Source of the DNA: Prorocentrum cordatum
Taxonomy: Eukaryota > Sar > Dinophyceae > Prorocentrales > Prorocentraceae
Assembly: GCA_963575745.1 (NCBI GenBank)
Contig: CAUYUJ010007250.1
Location: 1 to 25,000, forward strand
Direction: 5' to 3'
Length of the DNA stretch: 25,000 nucleotides
The notes under the pieces are model-generated. The model saw only the letters and a list, made by a program, of their open reading frames with translations, was not told the origin of the DNA and searched no databases. The translations under genes and the position numbers were made by a program. This document shows positions 9,129-19,679 of the stretch, piece after piece. How positions within the stretch are numbered: the stretch's first letter is position 1; each line of letters opens with the position of its first letter.

Positions 9129-9282
9129 ATCATCATAATACTAATATTAATAATAATGATAATACTAATAATAATACTACTACTAATAATATTAGTAGTA
9201 GTAATAATAATAATAATCATAATAATAATAATAATAACAATAATATACATATTTACATATACACATATATATATATATATTC
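8992..9282. repeat. (TAA)n / (TAG)n microsatellite with TA-rich tail
   Basis: TAA units (8992-9050), TAG units (9050-9127), interspersed TAA/TAC/TAG units to about 9245, then TATA repeats. Confidence 0.95.
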
Positions 9283-9691
9283 ATGGATTCCCGGTATCGT
9301 TTGAGAAAATCAAGAATCTTGACTGGGCCTAAGCGTTTTCTCGGAGCTTGTATTTACTGTTCGTATTGTGTTCGTATATTTGGACTTGTCCAGCTGTTTA
9401 AGAACACGCTTGAAGTGAAGTCCGCGGTCGAAGTGGACACGTGGGCTCGATCCCGAGAAGACTCAGGTTCTTTGTCGACCTCGACGCGGCTCGTCCTTTT
9501 GGGACTTCAGCTTGGTTGCACTTGTTCAGTTGTGCAGTTCCCTGTGGAGCTCGGGCCAGGCTGGCTCGCCACCAGTCTGTTCGGACTTTGGCCTGGAGGA
9601 GGGTCGGCCTCACAAAACGGCCGGATCTCTATAGAGCTCTGGGATCTCGGTCGTGTCTCGGATCGGCGCGCGTCGGAGGGGTGCCTCGGAG

Positions 9692-9747
9692 GTGCAGACC
9701 GGGGACGACGTGAAGAAGGTGGAGGGCGCGCTCTCGGGCACCGTGGG
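9692..9747 (+). CDS. AK-HSDH exon 8: HSDH catalytic domain, TGD...VEGALSGT segment
   Basis: The translation VQTGDDVKKVEGALSGTVG corresponds to the HSDH segment TGD-x-[VI]-x-x-[IV]-EG-[IVA]-[LFM]-SGT-[LMV], one of the most conserved parts of the family. The acceptor is CTCGGAG|GTGCAG. The exon ends in phase 2 (ACC GTG GG) before a GT donor, GTTCATCTCGAAGG. The GGTTCATC at the donor recurs at the acceptor 9.3 kb downstream, where it codes for FI of FILNAMEQ. The position of the splice within the repeat is therefore ambiguous at the DNA level, but the protein is the same. Confidence 0.92.
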
Positions 9748-9819
9748 GTTCATCTCGAAGGAGAAAACAGCAACATGTTGGCCAGTGCGGACCTCAAACA
9801 GTGTGTCTCTAGCCTCTAG

Positions 9820-9975
9820 CGGTCTACGTGGTGCAGTATCTGTGGTGCAGTCTGTGTTGTGTCATCTATGTGGCGCCGTATAGTTTGTGCAGTACATGTC
9901 GTGTAGTTCGTGTAGTTTATGAGGTGCAGCACGTGTGGTTTAGTCTATGTGGTGTAATCTATGTGGTGCAGCTAA
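9820..9975 (+). repeat. Degenerate TCTATGTGGTGCAG tandem repeat
   Basis: Start of intron 8. About ten diverged 13-16 bp units are based on TCTRTGTGGTGCAGT or its shorter form TAGTTYGTGTAG. Confidence 0.75.
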
Positions 9976-10002
9976 TTTCTGTTCGCAGTGAGTTGTCCAC
10001 TC

Positions 10003-10321
10003 CACTGCTCGCGCAAACATCCCACCCACCCACCCGCAACTTGGTTTGTAAAATCTCTTAAGACCGTGACGGTGGGTACCAAATGGCACTTGGCAACGAC
10101 AGCGACGCCGACGACGACAGCGACAACGACGGCGACGACGCCGCCGACAACGACTACGACGACGCCGACGACGTCTCCAACGACTTCGACGACGCTGACA
10201 ACGACGACGACGACGCCGACGCTGACGACGACGACGCCGACGACGATGACAACGACGACGACGATGACGACGCCGACGACGACGACAACGACGACACCGA
10301 CGACGACGACGTCAACGACGC

Positions 10322-10353
<32 letters not shown>

Positions 10354-11500
10354 ACTACGACGACGCCGACGTCGACGACGACGAAGACGACGACGACGCC
10401 GACGCCGACGACGACGAAGACGACGACGACGTCGCCAACGAAGACGACGACGAGGGAGGAGGGAGGACGACGACGGCGACAACGACGACAACGACGACAA
10501 CGACGAGGGAAGAGGGAGGACGGCGACGACGCGAACGACGAAGAAGGAGGAAGGACGGCGACGCCGACGACGACAACGACGAGGGAGGAGGGAAGACGAC
10601 GACGACGACAACGACGACGACGACGACGGCGACGAAATAGGAGGGATGACGACGAGACGCCGACGACGGACGACGACGACGACGAGGAGAGGAAGGACGA
10701 CCACGGCGACAACGACGACGGAAACGACCACGACGCCAAAGAGGACGACGACGACGAACACGAGGAAAGACAGAGGACGACGTAGGCGACGACGACGACG
10801 ACGCGGGAGGAGGGAGGACGGCGACGACGACGACGACGAAGACGACGACGCAAGAGCGCGCGCGCGCACGCTTTTGTTGAAAATCCGTGTTGCGAAACCA
10901 AGTGTTTTTGTATGTTTTTTGGGCACACGAGTTTAAAATCCTTCCGAGACCGATGGGTTTTGAAGGATTTCGGCATACGCGCGCGACGACGCGTGCGTCT
11001 GCTTTTCGTCCCGTTTTTTGCAGAGGATTCTCGCGACGGCACGCGCGCAAGGGCGTTCGACAGATTTCGACATGCGTGCGCGAAGCCCGTCTGGTAGCTT
11101 TTTGTGAATTTCTTAAGATTTCGCAAGAGCTCGCGCGTAAGCTTTTTTAGCAAATCAGTGTTGCGAAATCTTGTGTTTTTGTATGTTTTTTGGAAGCTCG
11201 ATTGCGAAATCCTTCCGGCACTGAAGGTTTTTGAAGGATGTCGGCATGCGCGCGCGACGACGCGCGCGTGCACTTCGCCCCTTGTTTTTGCCAGGGATTC
11301 GTGAAAAGTTTCATGTTCGAGCAAAAAATGTCCCCGCGTATTGTTTTCACAAGGGAACATCAGGGGAACCGATACCGGCCCCCCTGGGATAGTGTACATT
11401 CATATTTCTGATGGACATGTGGTCAGAATCGTATATGATTTACGGACCCGAAAGGGGGGCGGATAACGCCGGCGGGGGGGGGGGTAGAGTCTATTTTTTA
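10003..11500 (+). repeat. Macro-repeat unit 1 in intron 8, with (GAC)n expansion
   Basis: The head is TGCTCGCGCAAACATCCCAC, then CCACC repeats, then CAACTTGGTTTGTAAAA. A GAC/AACGACG trinucleotide tract (10085-10855) occupies the place where units 2-4 have a GATGACGACG-containing body. Next come two GC-rich subrepeats (about 10860-11095 and 11140-11320) carrying GGATTTCGGCATACGCGCGC or GGATGTCGGCATGCGCGCGC. The tail ends with G11 followed by TAGAGTCTATTTT at 11474-11497. Long Asp- or Val/Thr-rich open frames here are repeat artefacts. Confidence 0.8.
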
Positions 11501-11990
11501 CGTAACAGCAAAGACTGATAGGTTTCTAGTGGTGTCAAAAGAGAGCAGCAGATGACTCCTCAGGGGGGTCGGGGCGAGACCCGGGGCGGCTGCCGCCGAA
11601 GCCCAAATCGCTTGGGACATCCTCGCAGAATCGCTCTTGGCGCTGCTAGAACTCCACTCCCGGCGTACATTTTGGATGCCCGGAGCCAACTGTAGGCCAC
11701 TTCGTGCTCTTCGACTTCCCAGAATTCCATTCCCGGGCCACACTTTGGATGCCTGGAGCCAACTGTAGGCCACTTCGTGCTCTTCGACTTCCCAGAACTC
11801 CATTCCCGGGCTACATTTTGGATGCCCGGAGCCAACTGTAGGCCACTTCGTGTTCTTCGTGTTCCCAGAACGCAATTCCCGTGCCACATTTTGAATGCAC
11901 GGAGCCAACTGTAGGCCACTTCGTGTTCTTCGTGTTCCCAGAACATCATTCCCAGGCTACATTTTGATTGCCCAGAGCCAACTGTGAGGC
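11500..11990. repeat. 73-bp satellite, five units
   Basis: GAGCCAACTGT recurs at 11683, 11756, 11829, 11902 and 11975, an exact 73-bp period. Each unit reads ATTCCCGGGCYACATTTTGG, then GGAGCCAACTGTAGGCCACT, then TCGTGYTCTTCG. The array begins near 11640 and passes directly into the hexamer array. 11500-11640 is unique, with nothing recognised. Confidence 0.95.
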
Positions 11991-12805
11991 TGAGGCTGAG
12001 GCAGGCTGAGGCTGAGGCAGGCTGAGGCTGAGGCCGAGGCAGGCTGAGGCCGAGGCTGAGGCTGATGCAGGCTGAGGCTGAGAGGCTGACGCTGAGGCTG
12101 AGGCAGGCTGAGGCTGAGGCTGAGGCCGGGGTAAGCTGAGGCTGAGGCTGAGGCAAGCCGAGGCAGGCTGAGGCTGAGGCTGAAGCTGAGGCAGGCTGAG
12201 GCTGAGGCTGAGGCTGAGGCTGAGGCTGAGGCAAGGCTGAGGCAGGCTGAGGCTGAGGCTGATGCAGGCTGATGCTGAGGCAGGCTGAGGCTGAGGCTGA
12301 GGCTGAGGCTGAGGCTGAGGCTGAGGCTGAGGCAGGCTGAGGCTGAGGCTGAGGCTGGCTGAGGCTGAGGCTGAGGCTGAGGCTGCTGAGGCTGAGGCTG
12401 AGGCTGAGGCTGAGGAGGCTGAGGCTGAGGCTGATGAGGCTGAGGCTGAGGCTGTAGCTGAGGCTGAGGCAAGCTGCGGCTGAGGCAGGCTGAGGCTGAG
12501 GCTGATGCAGGCTGAGGCTGAGGCAGGCTGAGGCTGAGGCTGAGGCAGGCTGAGGCTGAGGCTGAGGCCGAGGCAGGCTGAGGCTGAGGCCGAGGCAAGC
12601 CGAGGCAGGCTGAGGCTGAGGCTGAAGCTGAGGCAGGCTGAGGCTGAGGCTGAGGCTGTGGCTGAGACAAGCTGCGGCTGAGGCAGGCTGAGGCTGAGGC
12701 TGATTCAGGCTGAGGCTGAGGCAGGCTGAGGCTGAGGCTGAGGCTGAGGCAGGCTGAGGCTGAGGCTGAGGCCGAGGCAAGCCGAGGCAGGCTGAGGCTG
12801 CGACT
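11985..12805. repeat. (GGCTGA)n hexanucleotide array with higher-order structure
   Basis: About 820 bp of GAGGCT units are broken at intervals by GAGGCAGGCT, GAGGCCGAGGCA and GATGCAGG variants. A block near 12150-12260 (CAAGCCGAGGCAGG, GAAGCTGAGGCAGG) recurs near 12595-12650, and its CAAGCCGAGGCAGG part again near 12777-12790. This suggests segmental duplication inside the array. The reverse strand gives a Ser/Ala/Pro/Gln-repeat frame that is a by-product. Confidence 0.95.
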
Positions 12806-12952
12806 GCGAGAACAGCAGAATTCTACCTGGATTCCCACCTAAATCTTAAGGGGAATGCTTCCAGATATGCTTCTACAAATCGCTGTTAGGTTGCTTTGCC
12901 GGGATAGTCTTAAAAGGAGAATCAATTAAAACAAACTTGGAGTTGCCAATCC

Positions 12953-14461
12953 CGTTGCTCGCGCAATCATCCCACCCACCCACCCACCCGCAAGTTGGTT
13001 TGCAGCATCCGTGCGGCGGCGATTGCGATGAGTGATTTGTGCTGGATGGTGCATGCCTGCGACCGCGCTAGCCCGCGCATAATCGCGCGCACAGCGGCCG
13101 GCTAGTCTGGCGCGACCGACGCGGCCGCGGTGGCTGTGACCGCCATGTTATTTTCCGAGCGGGCACTTCAGTACGAGTCGGTGACTTGGGCGGGCGCGTT
13201 ATCATGGCGACGGCGACAACGGTAGACACGATGATGATAGTGGCGATGATGGTGGCGATGACGACGACGACAGGAAAGCCAATGACGACGCCGATGCTGA
13301 TCGCGATGACGATGACGATGTTCTCGCGTCGGCGATGAAGGTTTTGGAGGGAGTTCAACATGAGCGCGTGCGGCCGACGCGCGAGTGGCCAGCATGATGC
13401 TATTTGAGAGGGAGGTGCCCTCCCAGCAGGCGCGTCAGGGCGTTCGAGCGATTCCGATGCGGCCTGGAATACCCATGGTTTGATTGAGAATTCGCAACAG
13501 CGCGCGCAGACTCTTTCCACGCTGATGTTGCACAAGCATGTGTGTTTCTACATTTTCCCGGGGCATTTGATGTTTGAGTCCTTACGGCACCGCAGATTTT
13601 TGTAGGGAAAGGGTTCTTGCGACAGCACGCGCGCAAAGGCGTTCCAACGACTTCGGCATGCGCGCGTACACAAGAGGCACGCTGTGGTAGCATCTGGTGA
13701 ACATGTTGAACAACCTATGGTTTCACATGTTTCGCAAAAGCGCGTGCTTACTTTTGAAAAATTCGGTTGCGAGACCCATGCTTCTGTATTCCAATATGTT
13801 CCCTTGACACTCGATGTTGGACCCCCTGCGAAAACAATACTTTCTGACGGATTTCGGCTTGCACGCGCGCGACAGGGGATTCGCAAGGGATTTTTGCGAC
13901 AGCACGCGCGCAAGGGCGTTCGAACGATTTCGACATGCGCGCGCGCGACAGGCAGGTTTGGTAGCGCCTGATGAGCATGTTGAAAACCTATGGCGTCCGT
14001 AAGAATTCGCAAGAGAGCGCGCGCACTTTCCTGAGATTTTCTGTTGCGAAATCCCGGTTTTGATTTAAGAATATGTGATCGGGGAGCGCGATGTTGAAAT
14101 CCTTGCGACTTTTCGCGAGATTTCGGCATGCGCGCGCGACGACGCGCGCGCGTACACTTCGTCCATTCGTTTTGCAAGCGTTTCTGAAAACAACGAATGG
14201 TTTTTGATGGACGAGTGCGCGCGCATTTTTTTGCACGGGATGAGCGAGGGACCGGTAAGGGATTGCCTAAGTTAGCGTGAATTCAAAAATGCGGATGGAC
14301 GATGGGTCGAATCATATGTACATTGCAATCCCCAGGCAGAGGTAGTCCCGGCCTTGGGCTGGAGGTGGATCCTGATTCCCTTTTAGAGAGGAGAATATAG
14401 CGCGCAATCTACGCTGCGCAAAAAATCTGCAATTCACCAATGCTCGCAGAGAGCTTTCAAC
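12953..14461 (+). repeat. Macro-repeat unit 2
   Basis: The head is TTGCTCGCGCAATCATCCCA, then CCCACC repeats and CGCAAGTTGGTTTGCAGCA. The body has CGACCGACGCGGCCGCGG, GCGGGCACTTCAGTACGAGT and GGTGACTTGGGCGGGCGC. Next come two to three subrepeats with TTGCGACAGCACGCGCGCAA and GGGCGTTCGAACGATTTCG (13600-14230). The tail is at about 14235-14460. The stretch 12806-12952 between the hexamer array and this unit holds nothing recognised. Confidence 0.85.
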
Positions 14462-15716
14462 TCCATTGCTCGCGCAATCATCCCGCCCACCCGTCCGCAA
14501 CTTGGTTTGTAAAACCCATGCGGCGGCGATTGCGCTGAGTGCTTGGCGTTGGCGTGTGAATCTCTGCGGCCGCGCTAGCCCGCGCGCGCTCGCGCGCGCG
14601 GCGAGCGGCTCGTGCGGCGCGACCGACGCGGCCGCGGCGGCGCCGGCCGCCGGGCACTCCCAGCGGGCACTTCAGTCCGAGTCGGTGAATTGGCGGGCGC
14701 GGTATCGCGGCGACGCTGACGGCGGTCGACGCGACGCTGAGAGTGGCGATGACGGCGTCGATGGCAACGATGGCGGCGGCGAGGCCAGTGGCGGCGCCAA
14801 CGTTAATCACGCCCGCCGATAACGATGACGATGCCCTCGCGTGGGTGATGGTGGTTTTGGAAGGAGTTCGACGCGCGCGCGGCCGACGCGCGCGAGTGGC
14901 CCGCGTTGTTTTATCTGACGCGGCTCGTGCTCCCCCCGGCGCGCGCGCCCGAGGGTGTTCGGGTGAGTTCGACACGCGGCGCGAGAGGCCCGCGCGGCAG
15001 AAGTTGATGGCGCCGTTGTAGAACTCTTGGTGGATTTGCAAGAGCGCGCGCGCAGGCGTTGTCGAGCGCGGACGTTGCAAACCATGTGGGGGTTTTCTAT
15101 TTTACGTCTCGGACTTCGCCCTGTCATTTCTGCGCGGGATTCTGGCGGCAGCGCGCGCGAGGGCGTTCGAACGATGTCGACGTGCGCGCGCCAGAGACCT
15201 GTTTGGTGGCATTTTAGGAACATGTTCAAAACTTGAGGATTGCTCAAGAATCTGCAAGAGCGCGAGCGCAGGCTTTGTTGGGGGAATCCTTGTTGCGAAT
15301 CCAAGTGTTTTCTTTGTGTGCTCGTGCCGCTCGGTTTGGAAACCCCTGCGATGTCTAAAGGTTCGCAGGATGTCCGCGTGCGCGACGGCGCGTGCGCGTC
15401 GCTGAAGTTTTCGTTGGCAAGGGGTTATTGAAACTGTTTCTTCTCGAGAAACAAGCGCGCGGCGCGCGTGTCATCTTTTGTGGGGGATGAGAGGGCGGGG
15501 GGGGGCGGGGGGGGGGGGGGGGCTTGCCTGGGATGATATGCTTCGTAATCAGGATGGGCGATGAGGCGGAACAGCGCGTCATCTTTCATTCCCTGGGCGG
15601 CTCGATAAGTCTGGGGGGGTGGGGGGGGGGGGGGGGGGGGGGGGGGGATCCCAATGCTTTTTCATGCAAGAGATCTGCGCGGCGCAATTCGACCTGCCGA
15701 ACTTGAAGTTGTCGAC
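14462..15716 (+). repeat. Macro-repeat unit 3
   Basis: The head is TTGCTCGCGCAATCATCCCG, then CAACTTGGTTTGTAAAACCC. The body again has CGACCGACGCGGCCGCGG, GCGGGCACTTCAGTCCGAGT and GGTGAATTGGCGGGCGC. Subrepeats span about 15030-15430. The tail contains two long interrupted G runs (about 15496-15522 and 15612-15648) and a GATGGGCGATGAGGCGGAAC block. Confidence 0.85.
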
Positions 15717-17165
15717 TCCACTGCGCGCGCGCGAACCTCCCGCCCGCCCACCTGCAACTTGGTTTGCAAAACCTATGTCACGGCGATTGCGATGAGTGCT
15801 TAGCGTTGGCCGCTGCATCTCTGCGGCCGCGATAGCCCGCGCGTGCTCGCGCTCGCGGCGACCGGCTAATGTGGTTCGACCGACGCGGTCGCGGCGGCGC
15901 TGACCGCTGGGCACATCCAGCGGGCACTTCAGTGCGAGTCGGTGACCTGGGCGGGCGCTGTATCATGGCAGCGCTGACAAAGGTAGACGCGGCGCTAAGA
16001 GTGGCGACGATTGTGGCGCTAGTGGCGATGACGACGGAGAGGCCATTGACGGCGCTGACGTTGATCACGTTCGCCGATAACGATGACGATGTCCTCGCGT
16101 CGACCATGAAGGCTTCGGATGGATTTCGGCATGCGTGCGCGGCCGACGCGCGCAAGCGGCCCGCGCGGTCGTCTTTCGACGCGGGTCGTGCCCCCCTCCC
16201 CCCAAGCGCGCGCTCGAGGGTGTTCGGATGAGTTCGACATGCGGCGCGAGTGGCCTATTCGGCATACGTTGATGACAACGTCGACAGTTTGATGGTTTCG
16301 TCAAGATGTCGCCAGAGCGCGCGCGCAGGCATGTTTAGAACAGTGCGTGTTGCACAACCATGTTTCTCCAGGGGAAAAATCAAATGATGTTTTTGGGCGC
16401 TCGTTTTTGAAGAATTACTTGCGGAACCGAAGGTGTTTGGGGCGTTCCGGCATGCGCGCGCGATGGCGCACGCGCGCGCGCTTCGTCCCATCTGTTGAAA
16501 GGGGTTCTTGCGACAGCGCGCGCGCAAGGGCGTTCGAACGATTTCGACCGGCGCGCGCGACGGGCCCGTTTGGTAGCATGTGGCGACACTGCTCAACGTA
16601 AGCAAGAGCTTGTGAAAAAAAAAACAATTCGGCATGCGCACGACGACACGCAGGCGCGCGCTTCGTCCCATTTGTTGCAAAGGGTTCTTGCGACAGCGCG
16701 CGGGCGAGGGCGATCGAACGATTTCGACATGCGCGCGCGAGAGGCCCATTTGGTAACATGCTTTCGCTGAAGAATTCACAAGAGCGCGAACGCACACTGT
16801 GTGTTGACAGCTCTTTGTTGCGAAACCATGTGTTTTAATATGTTTCCAGGAAAGTCGGTTTTGAAATGTTTACGACGATCAGAGTTATTGAAGGATTTCT
16901 GCATGCGCGCGCGACGACGCACGCGTGTGCCAGTCGTCCCGTTTTTTGCACGGGGTCTTAAAACTTCACGATTTGTGATCAACGAATGCGCGCCCATAGA
17001 ACTTTCAGCAGGGGATAAAGAGAGGGGGCGTTACTGGCGTTCCTGGGAAGGTTTGGGTTCAGATCGATCAAGATGGGCGATGGGGCAGGATCGTGTGTAC
17101 ACTGTAATAGTAAAAGGGTGAGCGGTTAAACCCGCGGGGGGGGGGGGTAGATCTCTTTATTCGTT
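15717..17165 (+). repeat. Macro-repeat unit 4
   Basis: The head is CTGCGCGCGCGCGAACCTCC, then CAACTTGGTTTGCAAAACC. The body has CGACCGACGCGGTCGCGG, GCGGGCACTTCAGTGCGAGT and GGTGACCTGGGCGGGCGC. At least three subrepeats follow (16290-16960). The tail contains GATGGGCGATGGGGCAGG and finishes with G12 then TAGATCTCTTTATT (17136-17160), parallel to the end of unit 1. Confidence 0.85.
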
Positions 17166-17475
17166 TTGAAAGGCCGCAGCGCCAAGGCCGCAATGCCAAA
17201 GCCCAGGCGACGGGTGGCGACGAGGCGGCGACGGGATGGCGACGGCGATTGCAAACCTGCCACCTGCCAGAGCGGCACATCGGCCCAGACGACGGGCGGC
17301 GACGGGGCGGCTACTGGGCGGCTACTGGGCGGCGACGGTGATTACATAACCACCACACTGGCCAGGACGACGGGCGGCGACGAGGCGGCGACGGGGCGGC
17401 GACGGTGGCTACATAACCGCCAGACGGGGCGGCGACGGCGGCCAAATAGCCGCCAGAGCGGCACACGAGCCCAGT
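17166..17475 (+). repeat. GGCGGCGACG minisatellite
   Basis: Irregular units of 7-15 bp (GACGGGCGGCGACGAGGC, GGCGGCTACTGG) are combined with a longer repeated element, GGTGRYTACATAACCRCCA, near 17340 and 17408. Confidence 0.85.
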
Positions 17476-17516
17476 TCGTTAGAAAACAATTACGAACCCT
17501 TAACGTTTGGGGACTA

Positions 17517-17706
17517 ATCGTAAACTTTCGGAGTTCCCCACGGATTTCTTGGATCGGCGCTGTACCCCCCTCCCTAGCGCGCGGAGCGCGCCAGCGGCGG
17601 CGCCAGCGGCGACGCGAGCGGCGGTGCCAGAGGTGGCGCCAGGGGTCCCAGCGCCGACTCTAGAAATCCTTGCGGATCTCCGAACGTGTATGCTTATTCC
17701 TGAATC
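17517..17706 (+). repeat. Palindromic element E-f
   Basis: Left arm TAAACTTTCGGAGTTCCCCA and CGGATTTCTTGGATCGGCGC. Right arm CAGCGCCGACTCTAGAAATC and TTGCGGATCTCCGAACGTGT. The loop has GCGCGCGGAGCGCGCCAGCG. It lies inside intron 8. Confidence 0.8.
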
Positions 17707-19002
17707 GCGTTTCGCCTGACGGTTCCAACACTGGTATAACGACGGACCGCAGCAGAGGCCCACAGGGAGGACGGGGAACTTGAGGACGCCTGGCCTGGCA
17801 GCCGTGTCGTCGGAGATTTCCACCGTCGAACCCAGCTCCTGCTCTCGCCTCAGTGCCTGCTACACTCTTGGTCTGGGCGCGGAGGCGCACATGGCCGTGC
17901 TCCCGCCTCTGCCCCCTTTTGCAGACCGCCTGCTTTTCGGCCCACCCCTTCCTTTGTTGTTGCCGCTCTCAGTTGCGTCACCTCCACGGGCGCGAAGATG
18001 ATCGCGTTTCGCGCGTCGCGGCCTGGGTTGGAGAGGTGCCGTTCTCCAGGACGACGCCGCGAGGGCGCGAAGACAACCGCGCGTCGCGCATCCCAGGGCG
18101 CGATGCGCGAAGTCAGATGACCTAGATTCGGGTGCTTTCTTGGGGTAATGTCGCCATCGCCCGAACATACTGATATTATGTGTGCGTCTGCACCCCAGCG
18201 GCGACGCGCGCACGCTGATAAATCTTCCAGTGCGTGCGCGGAAGCGGGCGGTCTACTGGCTGTACCGCTCGGGAAAGGGTATACTACAATACGGTTGCAC
18301 TACATGACCTGGTCGGACGCACGCCTTCAAGGAGGGCGTATAGTACTAGTAGTATGTCCTTCTGCGTCCCATGATGCCGTCTTCTCTCCGTCCAGGCTTA
18401 GGGCGACGAGATTTACGCATATCCACCACCCTGGCCAGGCCCATCCTGGGCCCAGGCGCGGTGTATACACCCCTCTGGCTTGGCGGGGGGAGCATATGCA
18501 CCGATCCTATGCCTAGGATGGACACGGTCAGGAGCGGTGGATTTGGGCCCAGACATCCAGCTGCTCCAATTTTTCGGATGCGTGGGCACCGCAGTTCTGG
18601 ACCACTTCCCTAGGGCTGGTCTTTCGTCCCGAGTCGTTTTTTTCGATGGTCCCGAGGCCCGGCGAGGGCCCCCGGAGGCCGAACACTGTCCCCAAACCCG
18701 CCGCTCCCATTTTTTCGGGGCGTCGGACCTCCGGGGAGGAGCTGCGGAGGTGTGCAGATCTCGTCGCCCGGAGGTCGGGGGCGGCCAAGCGGGGGGTGAT
18801 GACTACGGGGGGGGTGGATATCCTGGCGTGGGCCATGACATCTCCCCAGATTTTATGGCGCCTCTTCTCATGTCATTGCGTGTTCAGAAAGAGCGCGTTC
18901 TGTGGTCGCTTGGAGGGGGGGAACCGGACCCCCCCCCCTTCCCTGGATGGAGGGGGGAATGGGGGTTCGAACCCCCCCCTCCCCCCGCCCTTTAGCCTCG
19001 AG
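17707..19002 (+). other. 3' part of intron 8: mostly unique sequence plus family C copy 4
   Basis: 18000-18100 contains a diverged direct repeat (GGGCGCGAAGATGATCGCG and GGGCGCGAAGACAACCGCG). Family C copy 4 lies at about 18600-18720 (CGTCCCGAGTCGTTTTTTTC). 18720-18780 shows only weak C/D-like words. Near 18915-18985 are complementary runs of G and C that could form hairpins before the acceptor TTTAGCCTCGAG. No exon, tRNA or other gene was recognised in the rest. Confidence 0.6.
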
Positions 19003-19051
19003 GTTCATCCTCAACGCCATGGAGCAGGACCCGAGCACGACCATGGGCCAG
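19003..19051 (+). CDS. AK-HSDH exon 9: HSDH catalytic domain, FILNAMEQ segment
   Basis: Forty-nine nt encode FILNAMEQDPSTTMGQ after one base that completes Gly. This matches the HSDH helix after SGT (for example SYIFN-x-x-x-x-x-x-x-FSEVV in plants). The acceptor is CCTCGAG|GTTC and the donor is GGCCAG|GCATGA (GC, phase 0). The 9-mer GGGCCAGGC covers this donor and recurs across the next acceptor at 19673-19681. The exon lies beyond a 9.3 kb intron, so linkage to exon 8 rests on protein order and exact phase. Confidence 0.9.
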
Positions 19052-19226
19052 GCATGACCGTTCTCCTCTCGCTCTTCTGTCCGCCTTCCCTTCTCCCCCC
19101 CCTCGTGGCTGGTGCTTCCTGTCTTCTGGCGTCGGGTTGGATCCTCGGGTGCAGCATCGGCCTTCATCCCCTTCGATAGGGGTTGCGGATCTGCATCGCG
19201 GTCTCTCTTCTCGCTCTGCTCTTGAT

Positions 19227-19670
19227 GGAGGAAGCTGGAGGAGGAGGAGGAGGAGGAGGAGGAGGAGGAGGAGGAGGAAGCTGGAGGAGGAGGAGGAGGA
19301 GGAGGAGGAGGAGGAGGAGGAGAGAGGAGGAGAGAGAGAAGGAGGAGTGAGGGAGGAGGAGGAGGAGGAGAGGAGGAGGATGAGGGAGGAGGAGGAAGAG
19401 GAAGGAGGAAGAGAAGGGAGGAGGAGGAGGGGAAGAGGAGGACGGGGGGAGGAGGGGAGGGGGAGGGGGAGGAGGAGGAGAGAGGAGAGAGGAGGAAGAG
19501 GGAGGATGGGGGGCGGGGAGGGGGGGAGGGGGGTGGGGGGAGCGGAGGGGGAGGGGGGAGGAGGGGGGGGGGTCGGGAGGGGGGGAGGGAGGGGAGGAGG
19601 GGGGGGGGGGAAAGGGGGGGGGGCGGGGGGGAGGAGGAGGAGGGGGAGGGGGACGGGGGAGGGAGGGAGG
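19227..19670 (+). repeat. (GGA)n purine tract in intron 9, upstream of exon 10
   Basis: About 440 nt are almost purely G and A: (GAG)n at first, then GGGGGAGG-rich. The tract occupies most of the 628-nt GC-AG intron 9 (19052-19679) and stops about 10 nt before the acceptor. There is therefore no pyrimidine tract at this 3' splice site. Confidence 0.95.
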
Positions 19671-19679
19671 TTGGGCCAG

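Larger units (their letters stand above)
7780..9691 (+). repeat. Intron 7: exon 7 duplicate, family C, family G, E-e, (TAA/TAG)n
   Basis: Contents in order are as follows. A (GAC)n tract is at 7793-7865. The duplicated exon 7 tail is at 7866-7927. Inverted family C copy 3 is at 7935-8060. Family G sequence is at about 8110-8480 (CTTCTGAGAAG words). A (GAG)n tract is at 8582-8650. Complete element E-e is at 8659-8850. TAA then TAG trinucleotides run at 8992-9240, and TA-rich sequence at 9240-9282. 9290-9691 is moderately GC-rich, apparently unique sequence in which I see nothing. Confidence 0.75.

Noticed and set aside
9972-11399. Minus-strand open frame of 475 codons and plus-strand Asp- or Thr-rich frames over the same bases
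   Set aside because: They come from a GAC trinucleotide tract, which is open in all frames, plus macro-repeat DNA. No domain is seen.
11640-11985. Regularly spaced repeats as a possible CRISPR array
   Set aside because: The whole 73-bp unit is repeated with no variable spacers, so this is a tandem satellite in eukaryotic DNA.
11560-12780. Minus-strand open frame of about 400 codons rich in Ser, Ala, Pro, Gln and Leu
   Set aside because: It is the translation of the GGCTGA hexamer array and the 73-bp satellite. The array is open in more than one frame and shows no non-repeat domain.
17710-18000. Open frames on both strands in the 3' part of intron 8
   Set aside because: There are no recognisable motifs, and the frames overlap on opposite strands in GC-rich DNA. 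The AK-HSDH protein is already continuous from exon 8 to exon 9 without them.
18955-18990. GGGGGTTCGAACCCCC, like a tRNA T-arm
   Set aside because: It is flanked by G and C homopolymer runs. No D-arm, anticodon arm or acceptor stem can be placed around it.
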